Of a stretch of DNA of 60,502 nt, positions 44,413 through 52,487 are shown piece by piece. A program made the translations under genes and the position numbers. Where the stretch lies: contig NZ_JABKAV010000020.1 in the NCBI RefSeq assembly GCF_013377905.1, forward strand, positions 1 through 60,502, given 5' to 3'. Position 1 is the first letter of the stretch. Each line of letters begins with the position of its first letter. Under the pieces are notes generated by a model that was not told the DNA's origin, did not search any database, and saw only the letters and a list, made by a program, of their open reading frames with translations. This DNA comes from Hymenobacter terrestris (GTDB lineage Bacteria; Bacteroidota; Bacteroidia; Cytophagales; Hymenobacteraceae).

Positions 44413-45345
44413 CTACTTCTTCTCCTGGAAATTCTGCACTGAGTAGATGAGGCCCAGCGTGAGGCCCTGGCTGTATTGCAGGGCGGTGTCTTGGTCATAA
44501 TCATAAAGCATGATGCCGGTCAGGGCCACATTGACATAGCGGTTGACTTTGGCCGTGAGGCTGGCGTCGAGGCGGTGGTCGATGCGGCGCAGGGCGAAGT
44601 CGGAACCATAGTTGACGAACAGCAGGTAGCGGGCCTTCAGGTTCACGTTGGTGGCAATGTCCTTGTCAAAATCGGCCAGAATTTGGGCGGCCAGCACCTC
44701 AAAGCGGGTGGAGTGGCCCAGGTTTACGCCGTAGGGCTTTTCGCCCAGCGCGGCCACAAACCGCTCGGGGCGGCTCACCACCGTCAGGCGTGGGGCGAAG
44801 GGCGAGAGGCGCAGCTTGAAGTAGCTGGTGGGGTGGTACTCGAAGCCGTAGGCCGCCGTGATGAAAGCCGGCGCGAAGGTGGAAGATACCAACTGCGCCT
44901 GCTGCCGGCCGTTGGCATCGTCGGAGTACTTGTAGCCGGGGGCGAACTGGGTGAGCAGATTCAGCGAGACGAACATGTCCCAGTTCGGGCTTATTGCCCG
45001 GCCGTACTTGGTGTCCAGGTAAATCCGGTCGAGGCTTTTGCGGTAGCCCTGGCCTTTGTTCGAAACGAAGGCATAGAGCAAATCGGCCTGATTATCCCAA
45101 CTGTGAATGCCCTGCTGATAATCGGCTTTGGCATTAATGGAGGCGTTTAGCCCCAGCGAGCTAACGCCGCCGCCGCGCCAGTTGGACGAGAGCAGGCCCT
45201 GCTGAAAGTTAAGCGTTGAGGTGAAGCTTTTCTTCCAGGCGGAGTCGGGCACCGCGGCCGCATCGGGCGCCGTTTGCGCTGCTGCCTGCCAAGGGCCCCA
45301 GGCTGCCAGTGCGAGTAGCAGAACCAGAGTAAAGGCGTGTTTCAT
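44413..45345 (-). CDS. DUF3078 domain-containing outer-membrane protein
   Basis: A 310-residue protein with a signal peptide (start 45345, MKHAFTLVLLLALAA, cut after AAAQ). The rest is made of alternating amphipathic strands typical of a small outer-membrane barrel; the SNWRGGGVSSLGLN and SWDNQADLLYA segments match the DUF3078 family found in Bacteroidota. Function unknown. It is convergent with rsmA and divergent from the dehydrogenase gene. Confidence 0.87.
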   Translation of the reverse strand: MKHAFTLVLLLALAAWGPWQAAAQTAPDAAAVPDSAWKKSFTSTLNFQQGLLSSNWRGGGVSSLGLNASINAKADYQQGIHSWDNQADLLYAFVSNKGQGYRKSLDRIYLDTKYGRAISPNWDMFVSLNLLTQFAPGYKYSDDANGRQQAQLVSSTFAPAFITAAYGFEYHPTSYFKLRLSPFAPRLTVVSRPERFVAALGEKPYGVNLGHSTRFEVLAAQILADFDKDIATNVNLKARYLLFVNYGSDFALRRIDHRLDASLTAKVNRYVNVALTGIMLYDYDQDTALQYSQGLTLGLIYSVQNFQEKK

Positions 45346-45514
45346 AAGGGCTGGGGTAAGCAATAAAGCCAGTAGTGGCGGGCTAAAGGTATTAAATGAT
45401 CGATTGGGCTATACGTGAAAAGGAGGGGAGCCCGCGCAAAATCAGGCCGCTTCCTGACGGGTGGCCGTGTGGTACCTGAAGCCCACTCCGGCGGCTGGTT
45501 GGGTCAGATTGCAA

Positions 45515-45522
45515 TACCTTCG
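45515..45522 (+). promoter_or_regulatory. Possible -7 box for the dehydrogenase gene
   Basis: TACCTTCG, a one-base variant of TAnnTTTG, lies 39 bp before the ATG at 45561. The same variant precedes the glycosyltransferase gene. Confidence 0.35.
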
Positions 45523-45560
45523 TTCAATCGTTTGCCAACCGCCATTCTTACCCGAAAAAG

Positions 45561-46511
45561 ATGTCTCTCTGCCTCGTCGTCGACGAAATGCACCCCAGCC
45601 TGCCGGCGTACTTGGAGCCACTGGGCCTGACGCTGCACTACCGCCCCGACCTGCGGGCCGCCGAGGTACCGGCTGCCCTGGCCGCCCACCCATACGAGGG
45701 GCTGGTGGTACGCTCGAAGCTGCGCGTCACGCGCGAGTTGCTGGCCCACGGCCCGCAGCTGCGCTACGTGTGCCGCGCCGGGGCCGGAGTCGATAATATT
45801 GATGAAGCCGCTCTGGCCGATGCGGGCGTAACGCTGCTGAATGCCCCCGAGGGCAACCGCGACGCGGTGGGCGAATACGCCATTGGCCTGCTACTGGCCC
45901 TGTTTCGGCACCTGCCGCGGGCCGATGCCGAGGTGCGGGCCGGGCAGTGGCAGCGCGAGGCCAACCGGGGCGAGGAACTGGGCGGCAAAACCGTGGGTCT
46001 GCTGGGCTACGGGCACATGGGCCGGGCATTTGCGCGCCGTCTCAGCGCGTTCGGCTGCACCGTGCTGGCCCACGACCACGAACCCGCCTGCCCGCCCGAT
46101 GCGTACGCCACGCTGGTGCCGCTGGCCGAGCTGCAGGCCCGCGCCGAGGTGCTGAGCCTGCACATTCCGTACGAGAAGGCCAACCATCATTTCGTGAACG
46201 AGGAGTTTTTGGCCGGTTTCCCGAAGGCCATCTGGCTGCTGAACACGGCCCGGGGCGAAGTGCTCGACCATGCCGCGCTGGTGAGCCGCCTGCGCACCGG
46301 CCAAATCAGGGGTGCGGCCCTCGACGTGCTCGAAAACGAGAAGCTCGCCACTCTCAATGCCGAGCAACAGGCCCGCTTCGAGTACCTGCGCACGGCGCCC
46401 AACGTGGTGCTCGCGCCCCACATCGGCGGCTGGACGGTCCAGAGCTATGAGCGCATTAATGCCGTGCTGGCCCGCAAGCTGGCGGCGTTTTTACAAGAGG
46501 GGAGAGGCTGA
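45561..46511 (+). CDS. D-isomer-specific 2-hydroxyacid dehydrogenase
   Basis: A 316-residue NAD-dependent enzyme similar to phosphoglycerate dehydrogenase (SerA-like). The NAD site is GLLGYGHMG near residue 146; catalytic residues are seen in NTARGEVLD (Arg), near ENEK (Glu) and PHIGGWT (His). There is no ACT or other C-terminal regulatory domain, so it is a short form. A role in serine synthesis is plausible but substrate is not proven. Start at 45561 (MSLCLVVDEMH). Confidence 0.9.
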   Translation: MSLCLVVDEMHPSLPAYLEPLGLTLHYRPDLRAAEVPAALAAHPYEGLVVRSKLRVTRELLAHGPQLRYVCRAGAGVDNIDEAALADAGVTLLNAPEGNRDAVGEYAIGLLLALFRHLPRADAEVRAGQWQREANRGEELGGKTVGLLGYGHMGRAFARRLSAFGCTVLAHDHEPACPPDAYATLVPLAELQARAEVLSLHIPYEKANHHFVNEEFLAGFPKAIWLLNTARGEVLDHAALVSRLRTGQIRGAALDVLENEKLATLNAEQQARFEYLRTAPNVVLAPHIGGWTVQSYERINAVLARKLAAFLQEGRG

Positions 46512-46532
46512 GGGTTTGCAAGGCGAGTAGAA

Positions 46533-46631
46533 ACATTGTTCAGAGCGCCGCGAAAGATTCTGCGTGAATTCATCGCACGACTGTTGCAACGTCAGGTCGC
46601 AAGATTCTTCGCGGTACTCTGATTGACATTG
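46533..46631. repeat. Dispersed palindrome family A, degenerate copy 3
   Basis: TTCAGAGCGCCGCGAAAGATTC on the left pairs imperfectly with GATTCTTCGCGGTACTCTGA on the right. It lies downstream of the dehydrogenase gene and just upstream of the greA promoter. Confidence 0.7.
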
Positions 46632-46665
46632 CACCGGCCCGCATTCAGAGAGTCGCCGATTTTCG

Positions 46666-46673
46666 TATATTTG
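46666..46673 (+). promoter_or_regulatory. Putative -7 box of greA
   Basis: TATATTTG matches TAnnTTTG. Transcription would start near 46680, ten bases before the leader terminator hairpin and about 70 nt before the start codon. Confidence 0.55.
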
Positions 46674-46689
46674 CCTGCACCTACCAAGG

Positions 46690-46730
46690 GGAGAACGGCC
46701 AGCCACGCTGGCCGTTCTCCTTATTTTTTT
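46690..46730 (+). terminator. Intrinsic terminator inside the greA leader
   Basis: A perfect 13-bp stem GGAGAACGGCCAG (46690-46702) with 46708-46720, 5-nt loop, then TTATTTTTTT (46721-46730). It stands between the predicted promoter and the greA start, so it would release an RNA of about 50 nt unless read through. Confidence 0.8.
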
Positions 46731-46750
46731 GAGCTAATTCCACCCATGTC

Positions 46751-47224
46751 ATGTCTACCATCAACTACTATACGCCCGAAGGTCTACAGAAGCTCAAGTC
46801 CGAGCTGCAGGACCTCAAAATCAGGGGCCGGGCCAAGGCCGCCGACGACCTGCGCGAGGCGCGTGACAAGGGCGACCTGAGCGAAAACGCCGAGTACGAT
46901 GCCGCCAAGGACGCCCAGGGCCTGCTGGAGCTGAAAATTGCCAAGCTGGAAGAAGTGCTAGGCAACGCCCGCCTGCTCGACGAAACCAACCTCGACCTGA
47001 GCAAGGTGCTCATTATGAGTAAGGTGAAGCTCAAAAACCTCAAAAACAACATGGTGCTCGACTACACGCTGGTAGCCGAGGAAGAAGCCAATCTGGCCAC
47101 TGGTAAAATCTCCGTTAAGTCGCCCATTGGCAAGGGCCTGCTGGGTAAATCGGTTGGCGAAACGGCCGAAATAACGGTGCCGGCTGGCAAGCTGCAATTT
47201 CAGGTACTGGAAATCAGCCGCTAG
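46751..47224 (+). CDS. greA: Transcription elongation factor GreA
   Basis: A 157-residue factor that rescues backtracked RNA polymerase. The coiled-coil with acidic tip is seen in GDLSENAEYDAAK; the C-terminal FKBP-like domain ends with GKSVGETAEI and a VPAGKLQFQVLEI strand. The ATG at 46751 (MSTINYYTPEG) is used; an ATG at 46746 is in another frame. A terminator lies in its leader, which may make expression depend on antitermination. Confidence 0.95.
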   Translation: MSTINYYTPEGLQKLKSELQDLKIRGRAKAADDLREARDKGDLSENAEYDAAKDAQGLLELKIAKLEEVLGNARLLDETNLDLSKVLIMSKVKLKNLKNNMVLDYTLVAEEEANLATGKISVKSPIGKGLLGKSVGETAEITVPAGKLQFQVLEISR

Positions 47225-47252
47225 CTTCGTCAGAGGCGAGAAATCAGATGTG

Positions 47253-47292
47253 AGAGGTGAGACCCGGTTTGGGCCTCACCTCTTCTTTTTTG
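47253..47292 (+). terminator. Intrinsic terminator downstream of greA
   Basis: AGAGGTGAG (47253-47261) pairs with CTCACCTCT (47275-47283), extended by CC/GG inside, then TCTTTTTTG. A TATGTTCG box for the next gene starts 4 bp later. Confidence 0.75.
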
Positions 47293-47363
47293 CGCTATGT
47301 TCGTAGACTTACCGCCGTAGCATTCAAAACGGTCATACTCCACTTCTCACTTTCCAAAAAAAT

Positions 47364-48275
47364 ATGGCGTCCATTTTTTCGCGTATCGTGGCCGGCGAAC
47401 TGCCTGCTTATAAGGTTGCCGAAGACGAGCATCACCTGGCTTTCCTGGATATTACGCCGCTCGTGGAGGGGCATACGCTCGTTATTCCGAAGCGGGAGGT
47501 GGATTATATCTTCGATTTGCCGCCGGCCGAACTGGCGGCGTTGTACCTGTTTGCCCAGCGCGTGGCGGCCGGCGTGCGGGCCGCGGTGCCTTGCAAGCGC
47601 GTGGGCGTGGCCGTTATCGGGCTCGAAGTGCCCCACGCCCACATCCACCTGATTCCGATGAACAAGGTGGCCGACATGAACTTCGCCAACCCCAAAATAA
47701 AGGTAGACGAGCGGCGTATGAACGAATTGGCCGCCGCCATCGGTGCCCAGGTGCCCACCGTGGTGTCCGGCACACCCGAAATGCCCGCCGACCCGCGCGA
47801 CACTAAAGGCGGCCGCGAAACGGTGGAAGCCTCTGAGCCCGATGCTTTCCAGGCTCCAACTCCCGACGACGCCTCGGCTGCTGATGACGCACCCTCGGGA
47901 CCCTTGCATGAAATGACCAAGGGCCTCACCTACATGAGCGAATCGGAGGCGCCGCTGACGGCGGTGAGCTTCGCGGCCCCAGCTGGCGGCCTTACCGACG
48001 AGGCGCTGGCCAAATTGGCCGGAGTACCCGCCGGCACGCCCGTAGAACGGCAGGAGCTGACCTACTTCCTGCGCAACCACACCGCCGACGATGGGGTAAC
48101 CGGCAGCGCTGAAACGGCCAACCGCTTCAAGCAGCTACAGATGTTTTTGAAGCAGGAGCTGAGCGGCACGCAGGTCTACCGCTTCGGCAAAGGCCCGCAG
48201 GTGCCGGTGCTGGTGCTCGGCGCGGGCGAAGGGGGCCAGCTGCAGGGCTTCAAAACGGTGCTCACCGAAACCTAG
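47364..48275 (+). CDS. HIT-family protein fused to a NuiA-like nuclease-inhibitor domain
   Basis: A 303-residue fusion. Residues 1-125 are a HIT nucleotide hydrolase/transferase with the histidine triad HAHIHL (His91, 93, 95). Residues about 130-180 are a Pro/Ala/Asp-rich linker. Residues about 181-303 resemble the NuiA-type inhibitor of sugar-non-specific nucleases: GLTYMSESEAPLTAVSF at the start, the VERQELTYFLRNHT segment, VYRFGKG and the final GFKTVLTET, ending in a C-terminal Thr as NuiA does. A NucA-like nuclease gene is 2.7 kb downstream. No signal peptide, so the fusion should be cytosolic. Fit to NuiA is by motif memory. Confidence 0.82.
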   Translation: MASIFSRIVAGELPAYKVAEDEHHLAFLDITPLVEGHTLVIPKREVDYIFDLPPAELAALYLFAQRVAAGVRAAVPCKRVGVAVIGLEVPHAHIHLIPMNKVADMNFANPKIKVDERRMNELAAAIGAQVPTVVSGTPEMPADPRDTKGGRETVEASEPDAFQAPTPDDASAADDAPSGPLHEMTKGLTYMSESEAPLTAVSFAAPAGGLTDEALAKLAGVPAGTPVERQELTYFLRNHTADDGVTGSAETANRFKQLQMFLKQELSGTQVYRFGKGPQVPVLVLGAGEGGQLQGFKTVLTET

Positions 48276-48294
48276 AGCAGCTTACGAATCTGTG

Positions 48295-48340
48295 AAAAGG
48301 CTGTAGAGACGCGACCCTTCGCGTCCCTACAGCCTTTTTT
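48295..48340. terminator. Terminator between the HIT-NuiA and AI-2E genes
   Basis: AAAAGGCTGTAGAGACGCG pairs with CGCGTCCCTACAGCCTTTT with one mismatch, followed by a T-run. The core GTAGAGACGCG is itself a dispersed repeat word known in several bacterial groups. It serves the convergent genes on both sides. Confidence 0.8.
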
Positions 48341-48351
48341 GCTGCGGTTGA

Positions 48352-49458
48352 TTAGAATGGCTGTGGCTCTTGCATACCTTCCTCCGGCGACGTTGGCGCT
48401 GGGGTGGCAGTAGCGGGCCCAGTGGGCTCGGACTGGAACCGTTTGAGGATATGGTTTTCACGCTCGAACACGCCTACCAGCACAATGAGGTAGGAGAGCA
48501 ACAGCGGCCCCATCACCAGGCCCAAAATCCCGAATAGCTCGACGCCCAGCACTACCCCGGCCAGCGTAATGAGCGGGTGAATGTCGCCCATGCGCTTGGC
48601 CAGCAAGATGCGCAGCAGGTTATCGATGTTGATGATGACGATGACGCCTACCAGCAGGATGCCCACACCCTGGCCTGTATCGCCCTGGGCCAGTTTGAGG
48701 ATGGCCGCCGGACCCCACACCAACGGCGTGCCCAGCACCGGAATAAAGGCCGTGAAAAATGCCAGCGTACCCCAGAATAGCGCGTCTTTCACCCCGAAAA
48801 CCTGCAGTGTGAGCAGCGTGAGCAAGGCCTGCACCAGCGCAATGAGTGCCTGACCCAGCACGTTGGCATTCACCGTGTTGCGCAGCGCGTCGCCCAGCTC
48901 CTGCAGCGTGCCCTCGCGGAAGGGCAGGTAGCGGCGCAGGCCCCGCAGAAAGGTTTCTTCCTGCACGAACATAAAGTAAAGCGTGAATAGCATCAGGCCA
49001 ATGACGACCAGAAAGTGCAGCAGCCCGCTGGCCAGCGACGGGATGCGGGTGCTCAGCCAGGCCACTATCTGCTGCACCAGTTCGCGCACATTAGTTTCGG
49101 TGGTGAACTGGTAGCCGGTTTTCTGCTCGATCAGGTGCAGCACCGTCATAATCTGGCTCGTGTCCTGGGCGTAGAGGCGGATGCGGTTGACGAGCATCAG
49201 CACCAACCCCGTGAAGGGCATAATAATGACGACCACGGAAAACGCCAGCAGCACGGCCGTTACCAGCTGCCGGTTCCAACCGCGGCGGTGCACCAGGGCC
49301 GCAAACCAGGGCCGTAACACTACATAGAGCACCCCGGCCCCCAGAAACGCCGTAATGTAGGAGCCCAGCCCCAGCAGAATCAGCGTTGCCAGGCCTACAA
49401 GGCACACAATCAGCAGCACATACTGCTGGCGGGGCGTGTAGATGTTTTCGGAAGCCAT
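48352..49458 (-). CDS. AI-2E family transporter
   Basis: A 368-residue membrane protein of the UPF0118/AI-2E family with about seven to eight membrane segments. The family stretch FFTAFIPVLGTPLVWGPAAI and the C-terminal PLITLAGVVLGVELFGILG segment are visible. Members include AI-2 exporters and Na+/H+ antiporters; substrate is not clear here. Cytosolic Pro/Thr-rich tail. ATG at 49456-49458. Confidence 0.9.
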   Translation of the reverse strand: MASENIYTPRQQYVLLIVCLVGLATLILLGLGSYITAFLGAGVLYVVLRPWFAALVHRRGWNRQLVTAVLLAFSVVVIIMPFTGLVLMLVNRIRLYAQDTSQIMTVLHLIEQKTGYQFTTETNVRELVQQIVAWLSTRIPSLASGLLHFLVVIGLMLFTLYFMFVQEETFLRGLRRYLPFREGTLQELGDALRNTVNANVLGQALIALVQALLTLLTLQVFGVKDALFWGTLAFFTAFIPVLGTPLVWGPAAILKLAQGDTGQGVGILLVGVIVIINIDNLLRILLAKRMGDIHPLITLAGVVLGVELFGILGLVMGPLLLSYLIVLVGVFERENHILKRFQSEPTGPATATPAPTSPEEGMQEPQPF

Positions 49459-49639
49459 AAGCCGGGGGCATCAAGGGATGAAAGTCAAAAGTAAAGGCTT
49501 GCCCGGCATTCTACCGAAACCTGCACTACAACCTGCTTACCCGCGTCGGATGGCTGGTTGTCGGCTCCGGTAGTTTAGGGCCCTGGCAGCGGCCGGTGGC
49601 CATATGTGCCGGCTTCTGACTGTCAATCCGAGACTTCCA

Positions 49640-50770
49640 TCAGGCCACCTTTCGGCCCAGCGCGGCTACGGCCAGGCCCATTATAGCAATAAGGGCGAAG
49701 GAAACGCGCAGGCTGCTGAGGCCGGCCACGAAGCCGATAAGCGGCGGGCCCAGCAGAAAACCTGTGAACCCAACGGTGGTAACGGCTGCCAGCGCCATAC
49801 CCGCCGGCATGGTGGTCGAGCGGCCCGCCGCTCCGTACACCAGCGGTACCACTGCCGCCGTGCCCAGGCCCACCAGCATAAAGCCCAGCGTAGCCGCCCA
49901 CAGCGTTGGGAAAGCCACGGCCAGCAGCAGCCCGGTGGCCTCCAGCAGCCCGCTCAGCACCAGCGTGCGGCGGCGGCCGAAGCGGTCAATAAACCAGTCG
50001 GCCACGAAGCGGCCGGTGGCCATCAGGGCCATGAAGGCGGCGAAGCCCAGGCCCACCCAGGCCTCGGGCGCCTGCACTACCTGCCGGAAATACACGCCGC
50101 TCCAGTCGAACATGGTACCCTCGCATAGCAGCGAGCAGAACGCCAGCACCCCCAGCAGCAGCAACGGGCGGTCGGGCAGGGCCAGCAGCGGGGCACCGGG
50201 CGGACGGGGCGCATCGGCGGGCAGCAGGCGTGGGGCCAGCAGCAGCAGGGCGGGCAGCACGAGTAGCGCCACTCCCGCAAAGTGGTACAATGGCCCGACT
50301 CCCTGCCCAACCAGCAGTACAGCCAGCCCGGCCCCCGCAAAGCCGGCAAGGCTCCAGAGTCCGTGAAAGGTAGCCATGATGGAGCGCCCGTACAGCGCTT
50401 CCACGCCCACGGCCTGGGTATTGACGCCGATGTTGCCCAGCTCCCCGGCCATCCCAAACAGCACCAGCGCCGCCAGCAATTGGGGCACGGTGGCGGCCAA
50501 CCCCAACAGCGGCAGCCCTAAACCATAAAGCAGCATGCCCAGCAGCACCACACGGCGGCTCCCGAAGCGGCTCACGAGCCAGCCCGCCAGCGGCAGCGTA
50601 CCCAACGAGCCCACCGGCAGCGCCAGTAGCACCCCGCCCAGCTCGGCCGGCGACAAACCCAGCCGAGCTTGCACCGCCGGAATCCGGGAGGCCCAGGAGG
50701 CAAAGCATAGCCCCTGCACGGCAAAGGAGGCCGCCACCGCCCAGCGGTAGGTTTGGCGAGTATGGGGCAT
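49640..50770 (-). CDS. MFS transporter
   Basis: A 376-residue permease with about twelve hydrophobic segments. The SRFGSRRVVLLGM loop between segments 2 and 3 and RFGRRRTLVLSG between 8 and 9 are the paired MFS signatures; WASRIPAVQARLGLS near the start resembles the YbjJ/fucose-permease-like group. Substrate unknown. It has no co-oriented neighbour close enough for an operon. Confidence 0.9.
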   Translation of the reverse strand: MPHTRQTYRWAVAASFAVQGLCFASWASRIPAVQARLGLSPAELGGVLLALPVGSLGTLPLAGWLVSRFGSRRVVLLGMLLYGLGLPLLGLAATVPQLLAALVLFGMAGELGNIGVNTQAVGVEALYGRSIMATFHGLWSLAGFAGAGLAVLLVGQGVGPLYHFAGVALLVLPALLLLAPRLLPADAPRPPGAPLLALPDRPLLLLGVLAFCSLLCEGTMFDWSGVYFRQVVQAPEAWVGLGFAAFMALMATGRFVADWFIDRFGRRRTLVLSGLLEATGLLLAVAFPTLWAATLGFMLVGLGTAAVVPLVYGAAGRSTTMPAGMALAAVTTVGFTGFLLGPPLIGFVAGLSSLRVSFALIAIMGLAVAALGRKVA

Positions 50771-50817
50771 GGGCTATTGGTGGGCGAGTCTGTTTTGGGA
50801 GAAGGGAGGGGGAAGAG

Positions 50818-50916
50818 AGAACGTCATGCTGAGTGGAGTTGAACCATCTCTGCCGCTTCGTTGAATATTATGGAGAAGCAGTAGCGATGCTTCGGCTCCG
50901 CTCAGCATGACGTTCT
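50818..50916. repeat. Dispersed palindrome family B, copy upstream of the MFS gene
   Basis: Outer arms AGAACGTCATGCTGAG (50818-50833) and 50901-50916 pair perfectly over 16 nt; inner parts are diverged. It lies between the MFS and nuclease genes, both on the minus strand. Confidence 0.85.
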
Positions 50917-50947
50917 TTTCTAACGGCTACGAGCTGCCCGCCACTTT

Positions 50948-52381
50948 CTACCGCACGGGCCCGCTGTCTATCTGCACCTCCAGCCGCTCCTGCGCGGCTA
51001 TGGGCAGAGTCGAGAGCAGGTCGAGGCCGGTGGCGGCTTCCAGGGCATCGACGCTGACGCGGTAACGGCTCCAGTCGGGGCTCACCTGCTGGTCGTTGGG
51101 CGTGTCGATGGCCAAGATGCGGGCCTGACCGGACGCAATGCGCTGCAGGTCGTTGGAGCCGGCGGGCAGCACCACCAGCACCTTCCAGACGCGGGCCGGC
51201 ACCGTTATGCGGCCCTCATCGATAGTCGTTTTGAAGCCCTGCAGGCCGGTGCCACCCTGCCCGTAGCTGCCCATGATGATGTACACTTCCTGCCCGAGCT
51301 GTACCTGGGCGCGGGTCCATTCTTCGAGGTTGCCCCAGGTGCGCTGGTTGTTGTTGGCGGCCTGCGGAATCATGTTGGTCATCAGGAAGGTAGCCGAGTT
51401 GTCGTCGAGCGTGCGGGTGCGGTCGGCGCTGGGGCAGTTGTGGCCCCGGTCGAAGCCCGAGCCGCTGTAGCTGCGGGAGGTGGCGGCGTAAAACTGCCGG
51501 GGCAGGGCCGGATCGGGCCGGAAATCGTCCTGGCGGGGGGCGCTGCCCATATCGGCGGCGCCCAAGTGCCAGCTCACCCAGGTAGGCGTGCCCCGACGGG
51601 CATGGTAGCCCACCGCGTACTGGGGCCGCGTGAGCAGGTAGTTGTTGGGCGTGTTCAGCGAAGCCGTGGCCCCGCTGGGGTTGCCGAGGGCCAGATTGTC
51701 GTCGGGCTGAGAAACGGGCGACTGGGGAGAAGGAGCAGGGTTGCGAGCCGGAGCCGACGGTGGGCCGGGCTGCGTTGCCGGGCCGCCGGCCACGGGGGCG
51801 CCAGCGCCGGTTTCGAGGCCGATGTCATCGATGTTGAGGCGGCCGGAACCGGCGTCGGTCTTGCGGATTTCCAGCCGCAGACTGCGGGCACTGCCGCCCT
51901 CGAAGGTGGTGGTAAGCAGGCGCGGGCCCTGGGTGCGCACGGGCTGGCCGATGCGGCGGTAGCTACGGCCGCCATCCTGGCTGCCCCACAGCTCCCAGGT
52001 ACTGGCCGCATCCTGGCCGTAGGCAGCCGAGCTGATGCGAATAAGCTGCACGCCGGCCGGAGCGTCGAAGGTCATGGTGAGGCGGCCGCCGGTGCGCAGG
52101 CGGGCCGCGCGGGCTCCCCGCTTATGGTCCTGATCGGAAGCGCCGATTAGGGCCTCGGTGAGCTGCCAGGCGCCCGTGCCCAGCGTTTCAGTGGCGGTGG
52201 CGTAGCTGCCCTTGGTGCCGGCCTCGAAGGTTTCGGGAAAGCGGCTGGTAGCTTGGGCCGGAGCGCTCTGCACGGCAATGGCCGGCGGACCGGTGGGGGC
52301 GGGTGGGCGGAGGGTTTCGGCGGGCTGCTGCGAGCAGGCATTCAGCAGCAGCGAAAGCAGGGCGGGGGCAAGGCGAATCAT
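50948..52381 (-). CDS. NucA-like DNA/RNA non-specific endonuclease lipoprotein
   Basis: A 477-residue exported nuclease. The signal peptide ends with lipobox LNAC, so it is anchored in the envelope. Residues about 45-190 form a beta-sandwich-like domain (TWELWGSQDGGRSYRRI) that may bind ligand or surface. After a Pro-rich linker, residues about 235-470 are the beta-beta-alpha metal nuclease: catalytic DRGH at 311-314 followed by NCPSADRT, then FLMTNMIPQAANNN and NLEEWTR, the pattern of cyanobacterial NucA. The enzyme cuts DNA and RNA without sequence preference. It is divergent from an EEP gene and 2.7 kb from a NuiA-like domain. Confidence 0.92.
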   Translation of the reverse strand: MIRLAPALLSLLLNACSQQPAETLRPPAPTGPPAIAVQSAPAQATSRFPETFEAGTKGSYATATETLGTGAWQLTEALIGASDQDHKRGARAARLRTGGRLTMTFDAPAGVQLIRISSAAYGQDAASTWELWGSQDGGRSYRRIGQPVRTQGPRLLTTTFEGGSARSLRLEIRKTDAGSGRLNIDDIGLETGAGAPVAGGPATQPGPPSAPARNPAPSPQSPVSQPDDNLALGNPSGATASLNTPNNYLLTRPQYAVGYHARRGTPTWVSWHLGAADMGSAPRQDDFRPDPALPRQFYAATSRSYSGSGFDRGHNCPSADRTRTLDDNSATFLMTNMIPQAANNNQRTWGNLEEWTRAQVQLGQEVYIIMGSYGQGGTGLQGFKTTIDEGRITVPARVWKVLVVLPAGSNDLQRIASGQARILAIDTPNDQQVSPDWSRYRVSVDALEAATGLDLLSTLPIAAQERLEVQIDSGPVR

Positions 52382-52487
52382 GGAGGCAATATACCCGTCC
52401 GGATGCTGGCCGCCACCGGAGTTGCTAGACTTCTTTGGTCAGCCGGCCGTAAAAAGGCTGTACTCCTGTCATCTTCTTTCCCTTTCT

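Noticed and set aside
45461..45796. A 111-codon plus-strand frame overlapping the start of the dehydrogenase gene
   Set aside because: Arg/Pro-rich shadow frame overlapping a well-supported gene.
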